In this document: positions 36,087 through 44,844 of the stretch, in pieces
Numbering within the stretch: the first letter of the stretch is position 1
Layout of the letters: every line of letters begins with the position of its first letter
From: Dyadobacter subterraneus
GTDB taxonomy: Bacteria > Bacteroidota > Bacteroidia > Cytophagales > Spirosomataceae
Length of the DNA: 64,000 nt
Assembly: GCF_015221875.1 (NCBI RefSeq)
Contig: NZ_JACYGY010000001.1
Coordinates: 1,054,001-1,118,000, forward strand
Direction of reading: 5' to 3'
The notes under the pieces: generated by a model
Seen by the model: only the letters and a program-made list of their open reading frames with translations
Told to the model about the DNA's origin: nothing
The model's database searches: none
Made by a program: the position numbers and the translations under genes

Positions 36087-37226
36087 GTGTACATTCTGGT
36101 TGCACCTGACAAATTTCGTGATTCTCTGGAAGCATCAGAGGTTTGTCAGTCTGTTGCAGAAGGAATACGATTGGCCTTTGCGGATGCCGAAGTTATTTCA
36201 GTTCCCTTAGCCGACGGCGGCGAAGGGACAACCAGGATTTTGACAGAACAATCGAAAGGGAAATTTGTAACGGCGGTTGTTCATGATCCTTTGGGAAGAT
36301 TTATTGAAGCTGAATACGGATTATCTGGGGATGGGAATACTGCCTACATTGAAATGGCTGCGGCTTCCGGATTAAATCTTTTAAAACCGGAAGAAAGAAA
36401 TCCACTTTTGACAAATACTTATGGAACAGGAGAATTAATTTTACACGCCATTAATTCAGGAGTTAAAAAAATAATTCTTGGAATAGGCGGAAGTGCTACC
36501 ACGGAAGCAGGAATTGGTATGGCAGCTGCGCTCGGCTATAAATTTCTGGATGAAAATGGGGTGGAAATGCTTGTTAATGGAGAAAATCTTTCTTCAATTA
36601 AATCCGTCAAAACAGAAAATGTCAATTCTATTTTAAAATCTGTTGAATTTATAGTGGCGTGTGATGTTACAAATCCGCTTTACGGAGAATCTGGTGCAGC
36701 TTATGTTTATGGTCCGCAAAAGGGTGCTGATAAAAATATGGTTGTTCAGCTGGATAATGGTTTGAAAAACATTGCCAAAGTAGCTACCCAAACTTTTGGC
36801 TCCGATATCAGTAATAATCCTGGTGCCGGGGCAGCCGGCGGATTAGGAGCTGGTGCGCTTTGGTTTTTAAATGCTGAACTTCGGGAAGGTGTCAGTATTG
36901 TCATGGAGCAAACCAATATCGCTGAACATGTTCAAAAAGCTGATCTGGTGATTACCGGAGAAGGAAAAGTAGATGAGCAGACGTTGCAGGGAAAAGTAGT
37001 AAAAGGGCTGGCAAATCTTTGTCAGGAAAATAATGTTCCGCTGGCTGTTGTTTGCGGTACGCTTGTGATAACACCAGAAGAGGCTCAAAATGCGGGAATA
37101 ACTTACGCAGTTTCTGTTTTAAATCGTCCTATGAATTTACAGCAAGCCGAGACGGAAGCTTATTCACTTGTGCGTGACGCAACTTTTCATTTGGTACGGT
37201 TGTTTTTCAATAAGAGCCGGAATTAA
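36087..37226 (+). CDS. Glycerate kinase (type II, GarK/GlxK family)
   Basis: The 379-residue protein phosphorylates glycerate with ATP. Family motifs are VAPDKFRDSLEASEV (about 4-18), PLADGGEGTTR (about 40-50), GIGGSATTEAGIGMA (about 132-146), GAGAAGGLGAGALWFL and ITGEGKVDEQT (about 290-300). Start is GTG 36087. Product may be 2- or 3-phosphoglycerate depending on the subgroup. No glycerate-producing gene lies beside it, though the Ldh_2-type protein is in the window. uvrC follows after 59 bases. Confidence 0.95.
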   Translation: MYILVAPDKFRDSLEASEVCQSVAEGIRLAFADAEVISVPLADGGEGTTRILTEQSKGKFVTAVVHDPLGRFIEAEYGLSGDGNTAYIEMAAASGLNLLKPEERNPLLTNTYGTGELILHAINSGVKKIILGIGGSATTEAGIGMAAALGYKFLDENGVEMLVNGENLSSIKSVKTENVNSILKSVEFIVACDVTNPLYGESGAAYVYGPQKGADKNMVVQLDNGLKNIAKVATQTFGSDISNNPGAGAAGGLGAGALWFLNAELREGVSIVMEQTNIAEHVQKADLVITGEGKVDEQTLQGKVVKGLANLCQENNVPLAVVCGTLVITPEEAQNAGITYAVSVLNRPMNLQQAETEAYSLVRDATFHLVRLFFNKSRN

Positions 37227-37285
37227 TTTCTTAATTCGCTCTGAATAATAGTAAACTTCGCATTCGCTTAAAAAGTCCATAATAC

Positions 37286-39097
37286 ATGCCCGAATTTAAT
37301 TACAAAGAGGAGCTTTCTAAAATTCCTTTTGATCCTGGTGTTTATCGTTATTTCGACGATACCGGGGAGGTAATTTATGTTGGTAAAGCAAAAAGTCTGA
37401 GAAACAGGGTTTCAAGTTATTTCTTAAAATCAAATCAGCACGACAGAAAAACGAAACGGCTTGTAAGTCAGATTCGACGGATTGAGTATACCATCGTGCA
37501 TACGGAATGGGATGCTTTATTGCTTGAAAATCAACTAATAAAGCAGTTTCAGCCTAAATTCAATATTCTTCTAAAAGACGATAAAACATATCCGTTCATT
37601 TGTATCACAGACGAGCGTTTTCCGCGAGTATATGTAACGCGCGAACTTGATAAAAAACGCGGGACTTTTTATGGCCCATTTGCGAATTTAAGGTCCATGC
37701 ATACGCTGCTGGATATGTTCAAGGCACTTTATACGATACGTTCCTGCCATTTGCATTTATCGAAAGAAAACGTTGAAGCGGGGAAATTTAAAGTTTGTCT
37801 GGAATATCATATTGGCAATTGTAAAGGCCCGTGTGAGGGTTTGCAACCCGAATCGGACTACAATGTTGAGATTGAGCAGATACATCATATGCTTAAAGGA
37901 AATCTGACTTTGCCGCAGCAATATTTCAAGGAAAAAATGCTGGCGGCGGCGGAGCAAATGGCTTTTGAGCAGGCACATTCCTGGAAAACAAAAATCGAGC
38001 ATTTGTCTAATTTTCAAAGTAAGGCAACGGTTATCAATCCAAAAATTGGTAATGTGGATGTGCTTACCATTGTTTCGGATGAGGAATCGGCCTATCTGAA
38101 CTTCATGAAAATTACCGAAGGTTACATGATTGCCACGCAGACTTTCGAGGTTAAGAAAAAACTTGACGAAAGTGATGAAGATTTGCTGGCCATGATGATC
38201 GTTGAAATGCGTGAAAAATATGGTACCGCTGCGAAGGAATTGATTACCAATCTGAAACCGGATCTGGAATTAAAACTTGAACTGGTAATCCCGCAAATTG
38301 GCGATAAGAAGAAATTGCTGGATATGTCCATGAAAAATGTGATGTATTTCCGCAGAGAAAAAGCCGAGCGAAGGGAAGTTGAAAATTCTGCCAGTTCTTC
38401 AAAAAAGGATCGTGTTTTAATAAAACTGAAAACGGATCTTCAATTGAAAACATTACCAAGACATATAGAGTGTTTTGATAACTCAAACATTCAGGGGACA
38501 AACCCGGTTGCTTCCATGGTTTGTTTTAAAGAAGGGAAAGCGTCTAAAAAAGATTATCGCCATTTTAATATAAAAACCGTGGTTGGTCCAAATGATTTTG
38601 CGTCCATGAATGAAATCGTTGGCCGCAGGTATTTGAGATTAATAGCTGAAAACGAGCCGCTGCCGGATCTGATCATTGTCGATGGTGGAAAAGGTCAGTT
38701 AAGTTCTGCTTGTGATGCGTTGAAAAGTCTGGGAATTTACGGTCAGGTTCCGATTGTAGGCATTGCCAAACGACTGGAAGAAATTTATTTTCCGGAAGAT
38801 TCTCTGCCACTTTATATTGATAAAAGATCAGAATCATTAAAACTTATTCAGCAAATCCGGGATGAAGCGCACAGATTCGCCATCACTTTCCACCGCGACA
38901 AGCGAAGTAAGGGCAGTCTGGTGAGTGAACTTGATGGTGTAGTTGGTGTTGGAAAAGTAACGGCTACGAAATTGTTAAAACATTTTGGTTCGATACGGGC
39001 AATCCGTGAAAGTTCCCTTGAAACCTTAACAACCTTAATTGGATTGGATAGAGCGACAAAAGTGAGAGCCTATTTCGATACCATGGCGCATCAGTAA
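37286..39097 (+). CDS. uvrC: Excinuclease ABC subunit C
   Basis: The 603-residue nuclease makes both cuts in nucleotide excision repair. The GIY-YIG domain is N-terminal (PGVYRYFDDTGEVIYVGKAK), the UVR motif that binds UvrB is near residues 205-235, the RNase H-like domain holds ECFDNSNIQGTNPVASMV and IVDGGKGQL, and the C-terminal helix-hairpin-helix is at about 545-600 (VVGVGKVTATKLLKHFGS). All domains are complete. It ends one base before the convergent deacetylase stop. Confidence 0.97.
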   Translation: MPEFNYKEELSKIPFDPGVYRYFDDTGEVIYVGKAKSLRNRVSSYFLKSNQHDRKTKRLVSQIRRIEYTIVHTEWDALLLENQLIKQFQPKFNILLKDDKTYPFICITDERFPRVYVTRELDKKRGTFYGPFANLRSMHTLLDMFKALYTIRSCHLHLSKENVEAGKFKVCLEYHIGNCKGPCEGLQPESDYNVEIEQIHHMLKGNLTLPQQYFKEKMLAAAEQMAFEQAHSWKTKIEHLSNFQSKATVINPKIGNVDVLTIVSDEESAYLNFMKITEGYMIATQTFEVKKKLDESDEDLLAMMIVEMREKYGTAAKELITNLKPDLELKLELVIPQIGDKKKLLDMSMKNVMYFRREKAERREVENSASSSKKDRVLIKLKTDLQLKTLPRHIECFDNSNIQGTNPVASMVCFKEGKASKKDYRHFNIKTVVGPNDFASMNEIVGRRYLRLIAENEPLPDLIIVDGGKGQLSSACDALKSLGIYGQVPIVGIAKRLEEIYFPEDSLPLYIDKRSESLKLIQQIRDEAHRFAITFHRDKRSKGSLVSELDGVVGVGKVTATKLLKHFGSIRAIRESSLETLTTLIGLDRATKVRAYFDTMAHQ

Positions 39098-39098
39098 A

Positions 39099-39938
39099 TC
39101 ATTTCCCTTTCAAAGGATATGTTTCCAGTTTTGAAAAAGAATAACCTTGCTTTTTCAGAACTGGAATTATTTTTTCCAGGGATTCGTAAGTATTCCATTC
39201 CGGGTGATTGAAATGCATGATGATCAAAGCCCCAGGTTTTACGTTTGACAATACACTTTTTTCTATGACCGGAATTTTTGTAAATGGTACAGCATCGCCA
39301 GAAAGTACATCAAAACTGATAACCGTAACATCAAGTTGTCTTGCGATTTTGGCGCAAGCTTCATCAGTGTAAGCCGTTGCAGAACGATAAAACTTCGGAC
39401 GTCTTCCGGTAATAAACTGAATTTTCCTTTCATTGGCTTCAATTTCATCAAAAGCATCAGGGACATCCGGCGTCCCTTTAATTCCATATTCACTTTCTCC
39501 ATCCACAGAGCAGGGCTGATGATTCAGGCCGTGATTTTCGATTTCAAAAAGTGTGTCCTTACTCAATTCCAGAAAAGTATTATAGTTGGCATCAATCCAT
39601 TTTCCGGTAACAAAGAGCGTTGCAGGGATTTTTTCTTTTCTCAAATAATTGATCAGTTCTGCGTCATATCCACTTCCTCTCGGACCGCCACAGGCATCGA
39701 ATGTAAGCGCCAGAAGTTTTTTGTCTGTGACAATGTCTTCATCCACTCCTTTCACAAATTCTCCCCAACTACCCGGAACTACATGTACAAATTCTTTAAG
39801 CACCAGATCTTTTTGATTGTTATAAGATTGATCTTTATAAAGCTGACGGAGGAAATAATCATTTTTCAAATTGGCGGGTTGAGCCAGAATTAAATTTCCG
39901 GTTAAGAAAAGAAGAGTGAAAAGGATTAAAAGTTTCAT
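39099..39938 (-). CDS. Secreted polysaccharide deacetylase family protein
   Basis: The 279-residue protein has a signal peptide (about 1-19) and a NodB domain: LALTFDACGGPRGSGYDAEL (catalytic Asp pair, with Cys in place of the more common Asp-Gly), LFVTGKWIDANYNTFLEL, and NHGLNHQPC with the two metal His. NodB enzymes remove acetyl groups from glycans such as peptidoglycan or chitin. The ALTFDACGG form is typical of a Bacteroidota/Proteobacteria subgroup. It is convergent with uvrC. Confidence 0.9.
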   Translation of the reverse strand: MKLLILFTLLFLTGNLILAQPANLKNDYFLRQLYKDQSYNNQKDLVLKEFVHVVPGSWGEFVKGVDEDIVTDKKLLALTFDACGGPRGSGYDAELINYLRKEKIPATLFVTGKWIDANYNTFLELSKDTLFEIENHGLNHQPCSVDGESEYGIKGTPDVPDAFDEIEANERKIQFITGRRPKFYRSATAYTDEACAKIARQLDVTVISFDVLSGDAVPFTKIPVIEKSVLSNVKPGALIIMHFNHPEWNTYESLEKIIPVLKKQGYSFSKLETYPLKGK

Positions 39939-40001
39939 TGAGATATTTTTCAGTATTGAAGAATTTTATTAATCTGATATTGAAATATTGCTCTGTTAAA
40001 G

Positions 40002-41234
40002 TTAAGAAATTCGACCAATTTCTTTTCCAACCACAAAACCGGTTGTCCAGGCATTCTGAAAATTAAAACCACCAGTAATTCCATCAACATCCAGTATTTC
40101 ACCTGCGAAAAATAATCCTGGTACCTTTTTACTTTCCAATGTTTCCTGGTTAATGTCGGAAAGAGCGATACCGCCGCAGGTTACAAATTCTTCTTTATAG
40201 GTACTTTTTCCTCTTACATCAAACTGACTATTTGTCAAAAGTTCTGCCATCCGGTTGAGCACTTTATTGGTAGCATCCGACCAACGCAGATTCTCCGTGA
40301 TTTCCGCTTTCTCGGTAAAAGCTTTCCACAATCTTATCGGTATTCCGAAACGGGCGTGCGAATTGATTTGCTGTTTGGGTGTATTTGTTTTTTCAGCAAT
40401 CAAAAATTCCCTGACCTGCTGTTCATTCATTTCCGGCAGCCAGTTGATTTTAAATGTAAAATGATAATCCATCGCGGCCAGATCACGCGCTCCCCAGGCT
40501 GATAATTTCAAAATCGCCGGTCCGCTAAAACCCCAGTGTGTCAGCAAAACGGGTCCGCGCCATTCATGTTTTGTTCCTATTATTTTAACATAAGCATCCT
40601 GCACGGCAACGCCGGATAATGGTAACAAATATCCGTTTGGAACGTTAAATGTAAATAAGGATGGCAAAGGCTCAACAATGCAATGTTCATGTTCGCTGAT
40701 CCAGTTAAACCCGCTCGTTTTTGGATGTCCGCCGGTTGCAATTAAAAGTTTGTCCGCCTTTATTGCTTCTTCTGTATCGAGTTGAATAGAAAATTTGGGC
40801 ACATTTTCCATATCGGTCCAGGCAAAAGATTTAACGCCGGTACTCGTTTTTATTTCAATATTTAAAACTTTTGCAGCACGTAAAAGACAATCAATAATTG
40901 TTTGGGAAGAATCGGTAACCGGAAACATTCTGCCATCGGTCTCTGTTTTTAATTTTACTCCCCGGTTTTCAAACCAGTTAACTGTATCCTGCGCGTCAAA
41001 ACGAGAGAAAAGTTTTCGCAGAAATTTTTCGCCCCTCGGGTAGTTTTTGATAAAAAAACGGAGATCGGAAGGCTGGTGCGTGACATTACATCTGCCGCCT
41101 CCGGAAACGCGGACTTTATTTAATACTGATTTATTTTTTTCTAAGATAATAATCCGAGCATCAAGATAAGTTTCGGCGGCTGTTATTGCTGCCATAAATC
41201 CCGAAGCACCGCCTCCGATAATCACAATCTGCAT
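40002..41234 (-). CDS. NAD(P)/FAD-dependent oxidoreductase, HI0933 family
   Basis: The 410-residue flavoprotein starts with an FAD-binding Rossmann motif IIGGGASGFMAAITAAE. It continues with the HI0933/YhiN features KVRVSGGGRCNVTH (about 40-53), LLIATGGHPKTSG and, near the C-terminus, LFFAGEILDVDGITGGFNFQNAWTTG. Function is unproved in this family, which is widespread and usually single-copy. It stands alone, with a divergent gene 166 bases away. Confidence 0.93.
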   Translation of the reverse strand: MQIVIIGGGASGFMAAITAAETYLDARIIILEKNKSVLNKVRVSGGGRCNVTHQPSDLRFFIKNYPRGEKFLRKLFSRFDAQDTVNWFENRGVKLKTETDGRMFPVTDSSQTIIDCLLRAAKVLNIEIKTSTGVKSFAWTDMENVPKFSIQLDTEEAIKADKLLIATGGHPKTSGFNWISEHEHCIVEPLPSLFTFNVPNGYLLPLSGVAVQDAYVKIIGTKHEWRGPVLLTHWGFSGPAILKLSAWGARDLAAMDYHFTFKINWLPEMNEQQVREFLIAEKTNTPKQQINSHARFGIPIRLWKAFTEKAEITENLRWSDATNKVLNRMAELLTNSQFDVRGKSTYKEEFVTCGGIALSDINQETLESKKVPGLFFAGEILDVDGITGGFNFQNAWTTGFVVGKEIGRIS

Positions 41235-41400
41235 AGTACCAATTGATGTAAAACTTACAAAAATGACGACTAAGTTTTATAAAACTGCAATTTCTTTCCC
41301 TATCTTTCATTAAATCTTTTGCAGAACAATACTGTCGGTATCAAGAATTATTGACAACTTATTTTCTGATCGAAATTCACACTTCATCTCTTAAATCATT

Positions 41401-42453
41401 ATGAAAAACATTGTTGTCATAGGATTAGGAAAGGTTGGTTCGCTGGTTGCTACCTTGCTCAGCAAGCGATTTCAGGTAACAGGCATCGACAAAACAAAAC
41501 CACCGGTTGAAATTCCTTTTTTATTTAAATCCGGAGATATTTCTGAAAATGCATTTTTAGATGAAATTCTGACAGGGGCTGATGCCGTGGTTTCCTGCAT
41601 GCCTTACAATTTGAACCTGCCGATAGCCATCATGGCTTATCAAAAAGGAATTCATTATTTCGATTTAACGGAAGATGTCTACACCACTTCTGCTATTCGT
41701 GAATTAGCAAAGGACAGCAAAGGCGTAATGGTGCCGCAATGCGGGCTGGCTCCGGGTTTTATCGGAATTGTGGGAATGGATCTGGCGAAACGTTTTACCA
41801 AAATTCGCGATATAGAATTGCGGGTTGGGGCACTTCCCCGTTATCCAAATGGATTGATGGGTTATTCTTTTACCTGGTCGCCGGCTGGTGTTGTGAACGA
41901 ATATATTAATGATGCCGAAGTAATTCATAATGGTATCAGGAAAATGGTGCCGTCCCTGGAAGGTATTGAAATGATCAATATTGAAGGGCAGGAATTTGAA
42001 GCGTTTAGTACTTCGGGCGGTTTGGGGACGATGTGCGAAACGTTTGAAGGAAAACTGGATACATTAAATTACAAAACCATACGCTATCCCGGACATTGCA
42101 GTCTGATGCGGTTTTTGCTTTATGAATTGATTTTAAAAGAAAAACGTGAACTGGTTGAACAAATTTTGACAGAAGCCAAACCGCCGGTTCAACAGGATGT
42201 TGTTTATGTTTATGCCGTTGTGGAAGGCTGGAAAGGCGAATTTCTGGAACGTGAAGAATTTTACCGTGCTTATCATCCAATCGAAATTGACGGACAGCAT
42301 TGGCGTGCAATTTCCTGGACCACTGCTGCTTCCATTGCCTCGGTCGTTGAAATGGTAGCTGACGGAAGTTTGCCAAATAGCGGTTTTGTCAAACAGGAAG
42401 ATATTTTGCTCGATGCTTTTATGAAGACGACTAATGGCAATTTGTTTTATTAA
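41401..42453 (+). CDS. Saccharopine dehydrogenase-fold oxidoreductase (probable lysine catabolism)
   Basis: The 350-residue protein has an N-terminal NAD(P) Rossmann motif (VIGLGKVGSLVATLL) and the saccharopine dehydrogenase features GADAVVSCMPYNLN, FDLTEDV, MVPQCGLAPGFIGIVG and YPNGLMGYSF. Relatives include saccharopine dehydrogenase and lysine 6-dehydrogenase, both of which yield aminoadipate semialdehyde. The next gene encodes the enzyme that oxidises exactly this product, so lysine breakdown is likely. Whether the substrate is lysine or saccharopine cannot be told. No lysine-ketoglutarate reductase gene is nearby. Confidence 0.85.
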   Translation: MKNIVVIGLGKVGSLVATLLSKRFQVTGIDKTKPPVEIPFLFKSGDISENAFLDEILTGADAVVSCMPYNLNLPIAIMAYQKGIHYFDLTEDVYTTSAIRELAKDSKGVMVPQCGLAPGFIGIVGMDLAKRFTKIRDIELRVGALPRYPNGLMGYSFTWSPAGVVNEYINDAEVIHNGIRKMVPSLEGIEMINIEGQEFEAFSTSGGLGTMCETFEGKLDTLNYKTIRYPGHCSLMRFLLYELILKEKRELVEQILTEAKPPVQQDVVYVYAVVEGWKGEFLEREEFYRAYHPIEIDGQHWRAISWTTAASIASVVEMVADGSLPNSGFVKQEDILLDAFMKTTNGNLFY

Positions 42454-42511
42454 TGCAGCCGTAAAAATGATTCTCGAACTTAGGTTCACTTTACATTGAT
42501 TGAATAATACC

Positions 42512-44050
42512 ATGATTGATATACAACAGATCCTTTATAAATTAAATATAAATCCAAATAATTCTGGCGTAAGCACTGGCCTGAAATCCTGGAATGGAAG
42601 TGGAGAAATTCTGGAATCTTATTCTCCGGTAGATGGAAAGCTTATTGCCAAAGTTCATTCTACAAGTCCGGAGGATTTTGAGGAAGTTGTAGAATCTGCA
42701 AGTCAGGCTTTTAAAATTTGGAGATTAGTACCTGCTCCCAAAAGAGGAGAAATTGTTCGACAGATTGGCGAGCAGTTAAGGACGAATAAACAGGAACTGG
42801 GAAAACTTGTGAGTTATGAAATGGGCAAAAGCTTGCAGGAAGGACTGGGAGAGGTGCAGGAAATGATTGATATCTGTGACTTTGCAGTTGGACTTTCCCG
42901 CCAGTTATACGGTTTGAGCATGCACAGTGAAAGATCACAGCACCGGATGTATGAGCAATGGCAACCTTTAGGAATTGTGGGGATTATTTCAGCATTTAAT
43001 TTTCCTGTAGCAGTTTGGTCCTGGAACGCGATGCTGGCCTGGGTTTGTGGTGATGTTTGTATTTGGAAACCTTCTGAAAAAACACCGCTCACGGCGCTGG
43101 CTTGCCAGAATATTATTCAGGTCGTTCTGAAAAATAATCAGCTTCCAGAGGGTATTTCTTGTATCGTTACAGGCGGAAGAGCAGTAGGAGAATTTCTTGC
43201 GGATGATAGCAGAATTGCCTTGGTTTCTGCAACAGGAAGTACAAGAATGGGGAAAGCCGTTGGTGAAGCAGTGGCAAGAAGACTGGGGAAAAGTTTGCTT
43301 GAACTTGGAGGAAATAATGCGATCATTGTCACTCCTTCCGCAGATTTAAATGTTGCGATTCCCGGAATTGTTTTTGGCGCGGTCGGTACGGCAGGGCAGC
43401 GTTGCACATCTACAAGAAGATTAATTATCCAGGCCTCCATTTATGAAGAAGTCAAAAAACGGTTGATTAAAGCGTATGCACAACTTCGAATTGGAAATCC
43501 TTTGGATGAAAATAATCATGTAGGCCCGTTAATTGATAAAGTCGCAGTTGATCATTATGAAGATGCAATTGAAAAAATCCGAAAAGAAGGCGGTCATTTT
43601 ATTATTGATCCCAAAGTTCTGAAAGGAGAGAAATATGATTCAGGATGTTACGTCGCACCATGTGTTGCAGAAGTTGAAAATGATTTTTCTATCGTCCAGA
43701 CCGAGACTTTTGCGCCTATTTTGTATCTAATAAAATATGATAGTCTTGATGAAGCGATAGACTTGCAGAATTCCGTTCCACAGGGACTTTCGTCATCTAT
43801 TTTTACATTGAACATTCGTGAGTCTGAGCAATTTTTATCTCAGTCGGGTTCAGATTGTGGAATCGCCAATGTTAACATCGGTACTTCCGGAGCGGAGATC
43901 GGTGGAGCCTTTGGCGGAGAAAAGGAAACGGGCGGTGGCCGTGAATCCGGATCAGATGCCTGGAAAGCATATATGAGACGGCAAACGTCAACAATAAATT
44001 ACAGTACGACGCTTCCTTTGGCTCAGGGAATAAAATTTGAGATCGAATAA
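42512..44050 (+). CDS. Aldehyde dehydrogenase of the antiquitin (ALDH7) type, probable aminoadipate-semialdehyde dehydrogenase
   Basis: From ATG 42512 the protein has 512 residues (TTG 42500 adds four). The catalytic Cys298 is in GTAGQRCTSTRRL and the Glu264 base in LELGGNNAIIV; both motifs are characteristic of ALDH7. FNFPVAVWSWN and the C-terminal NVNIGTSGAEIGGAFGGEKETGGGRESGSD are also as in antiquitin. ALDH7 oxidises alpha-aminoadipate semialdehyde to aminoadipate. It is 58 bases after the saccharopine-dehydrogenase-like gene, and the pair looks like an operon. A new promoter for the PqqD gene lies in its 3' end. Confidence 0.92.
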   Translation: MIDIQQILYKLNINPNNSGVSTGLKSWNGSGEILESYSPVDGKLIAKVHSTSPEDFEEVVESASQAFKIWRLVPAPKRGEIVRQIGEQLRTNKQELGKLVSYEMGKSLQEGLGEVQEMIDICDFAVGLSRQLYGLSMHSERSQHRMYEQWQPLGIVGIISAFNFPVAVWSWNAMLAWVCGDVCIWKPSEKTPLTALACQNIIQVVLKNNQLPEGISCIVTGGRAVGEFLADDSRIALVSATGSTRMGKAVGEAVARRLGKSLLELGGNNAIIVTPSADLNVAIPGIVFGAVGTAGQRCTSTRRLIIQASIYEEVKKRLIKAYAQLRIGNPLDENNHVGPLIDKVAVDHYEDAIEKIRKEGGHFIIDPKVLKGEKYDSGCYVAPCVAEVENDFSIVQTETFAPILYLIKYDSLDEAIDLQNSVPQGLSSSIFTLNIRESEQFLSQSGSDCGIANVNIGTSGAEIGGAFGGEKETGGGRESGSDAWKAYMRRQTSTINYSTTLPLAQGIKFEIE

Positions 44051-44069
44051 TTATTATTTTCTAACTTTG
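44036..44069 (+). promoter_or_regulatory. Predicted promoter of the PqqD-B2-kinase-NT gene set
   Basis: TAACTTTG (44062-44069) matches the -7 box TAnnTTTG exactly, and TTTG at 44036-44039, inside the last codons of the ALDH gene, is a possible -33 box with 22 bases between (slightly long). The transcript would start at about 44075, almost at ATG 44077 and about 40 bases before ATG 44116. Confidence 0.5.
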
Positions 44070-44076
44070 CAGCTTG

Positions 44077-44382
44077 ATGGCAACAAAAATTTCCCTGCCA
44101 AAATACACTATCCATATGAAATACAAACTGACATCCCAACAAATTGCATCACATGTTGGAGAAGAAATCGTGATTCTTAATCATAACAAAGGAGCTTACT
44201 ACGGGTTGGATGAAGTGGGAGCGTTGGTTTGGAATAATCTTGAAGGAGAACCAAAAACCTTGGAAGCACTTTGCGAGGCGGTAACTGATGAATATGATAT
44301 TGACGCAGAAACTTGTCGGGGAGATATTGAATTACTTCTGGAAGATCTTATTTCTGAAAAGCTGGTTGAGATAACTGAATAA
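44077..44382 (+). CDS. PqqD-like protein (RiPP recognition element, lasso B1 type)
   Basis: About 101 residues from ATG 44077. The PqqD-like core YKLTSQQIASHVGEEIVILN...GAYYGLDEVGALVWNNLEG is the winged-helix RiPP recognition element that binds leader peptides; in lasso clusters it is the separate protein B1. The C-terminal helices (LCEAVTDEYDI, IELLLEDLISEKLVEI) complete the fold. The predicted promoter would leave no leader before ATG 44077, so ATG 44116 (88 residues, starting MKYKLTSQQ) may be the true start. It is directly followed by the B2 gene (TAAATG). No precursor peptide gene is visible beside it. Confidence 0.88.
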   Translation: MATKISLPKYTIHMKYKLTSQQIASHVGEEIVILNHNKGAYYGLDEVGALVWNNLEGEPKTLEALCEAVTDEYDIDAETCRGDIELLLEDLISEKLVEITE

Positions 44383-44829
44383 ATGAAGTTGAAGAATATG
44401 TCAGACTATGTATTAAAATGGGTTGATATTTCAGGCAGCGCTAAAATTAAATTGGTGCAGGCAGGATGTACCCTGATTTTAATAAAAATAGGTCTGGCTA
44501 TTTTGCCATTCTCTACTTTTCGAAAAGTATTCCATTGGATGTCAAAGTCAGATGCTAAACCGGATCTGAATTCAAAGGAAATTTCAGAGGTCGTATGGGC
44601 TGTCAATACCGCTGCCAATATTATTCCGTTGGAATTGCTTTGTTTACCGAGGGCCTTGGCAGCTAAATATTTATTGAGAAAAGTCCCGTCTTTAAGTCTT
44701 GAAATTGGTGTTGAAGTTAACCATGCCAAACCATTTGAAGCACATGCATGGATACAAAAAGGGGACGAAATAATTATTGGAGACTGGTCAAATTCCGTCT
44801 CCTATCAACGTTTATGGGTTTGGGAATAA
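44383..44829 (+). CDS. Lasso peptide biosynthesis B2-type protein (transglutaminase-like cysteine protease)
   Basis: The 148-residue protein matches the stand-alone B2 protease family (Transglut_core3). Cys87 is in LLCLPRALAAKYLLR, His121 in FEAHAWIQKGDE, and an acidic residue follows (Asp128 or Asp134), giving the Cys-His-Asp triad. In lasso peptide pathways B2 removes the leader from the precursor after B1 has bound it. The ATG abuts the stop of the PqqD gene, so the pair is certainly coupled. The kinase gene begins 15 bases later. Confidence 0.92.
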   Translation: MKLKNMSDYVLKWVDISGSAKIKLVQAGCTLILIKIGLAILPFSTFRKVFHWMSKSDAKPDLNSKEISEVVWAVNTAANIIPLELLCLPRALAAKYLLRKVPSLSLEIGVEVNHAKPFEAHAWIQKGDEIIIGDWSNSVSYQRLWVWE

Positions 44830-44844
44830 TTTACAATCACACAC

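Noticed and set aside
39336..39893. 185-residue plus-strand frame
   Set aside because: It is the reverse of the polysaccharide deacetylase gene, which has a signal peptide and all NodB motifs; no family is seen in the mirror frame.
44050..44077. Search for a lasso precursor peptide before the PqqD-like gene
   Set aside because: Only 26 bases separate the ALDH stop from the first ATG, and gaps inside the set are 0-15 bases; no short reading frame with a leader-like sequence fits. The minus strand of the area is covered by frames that mirror the real genes.
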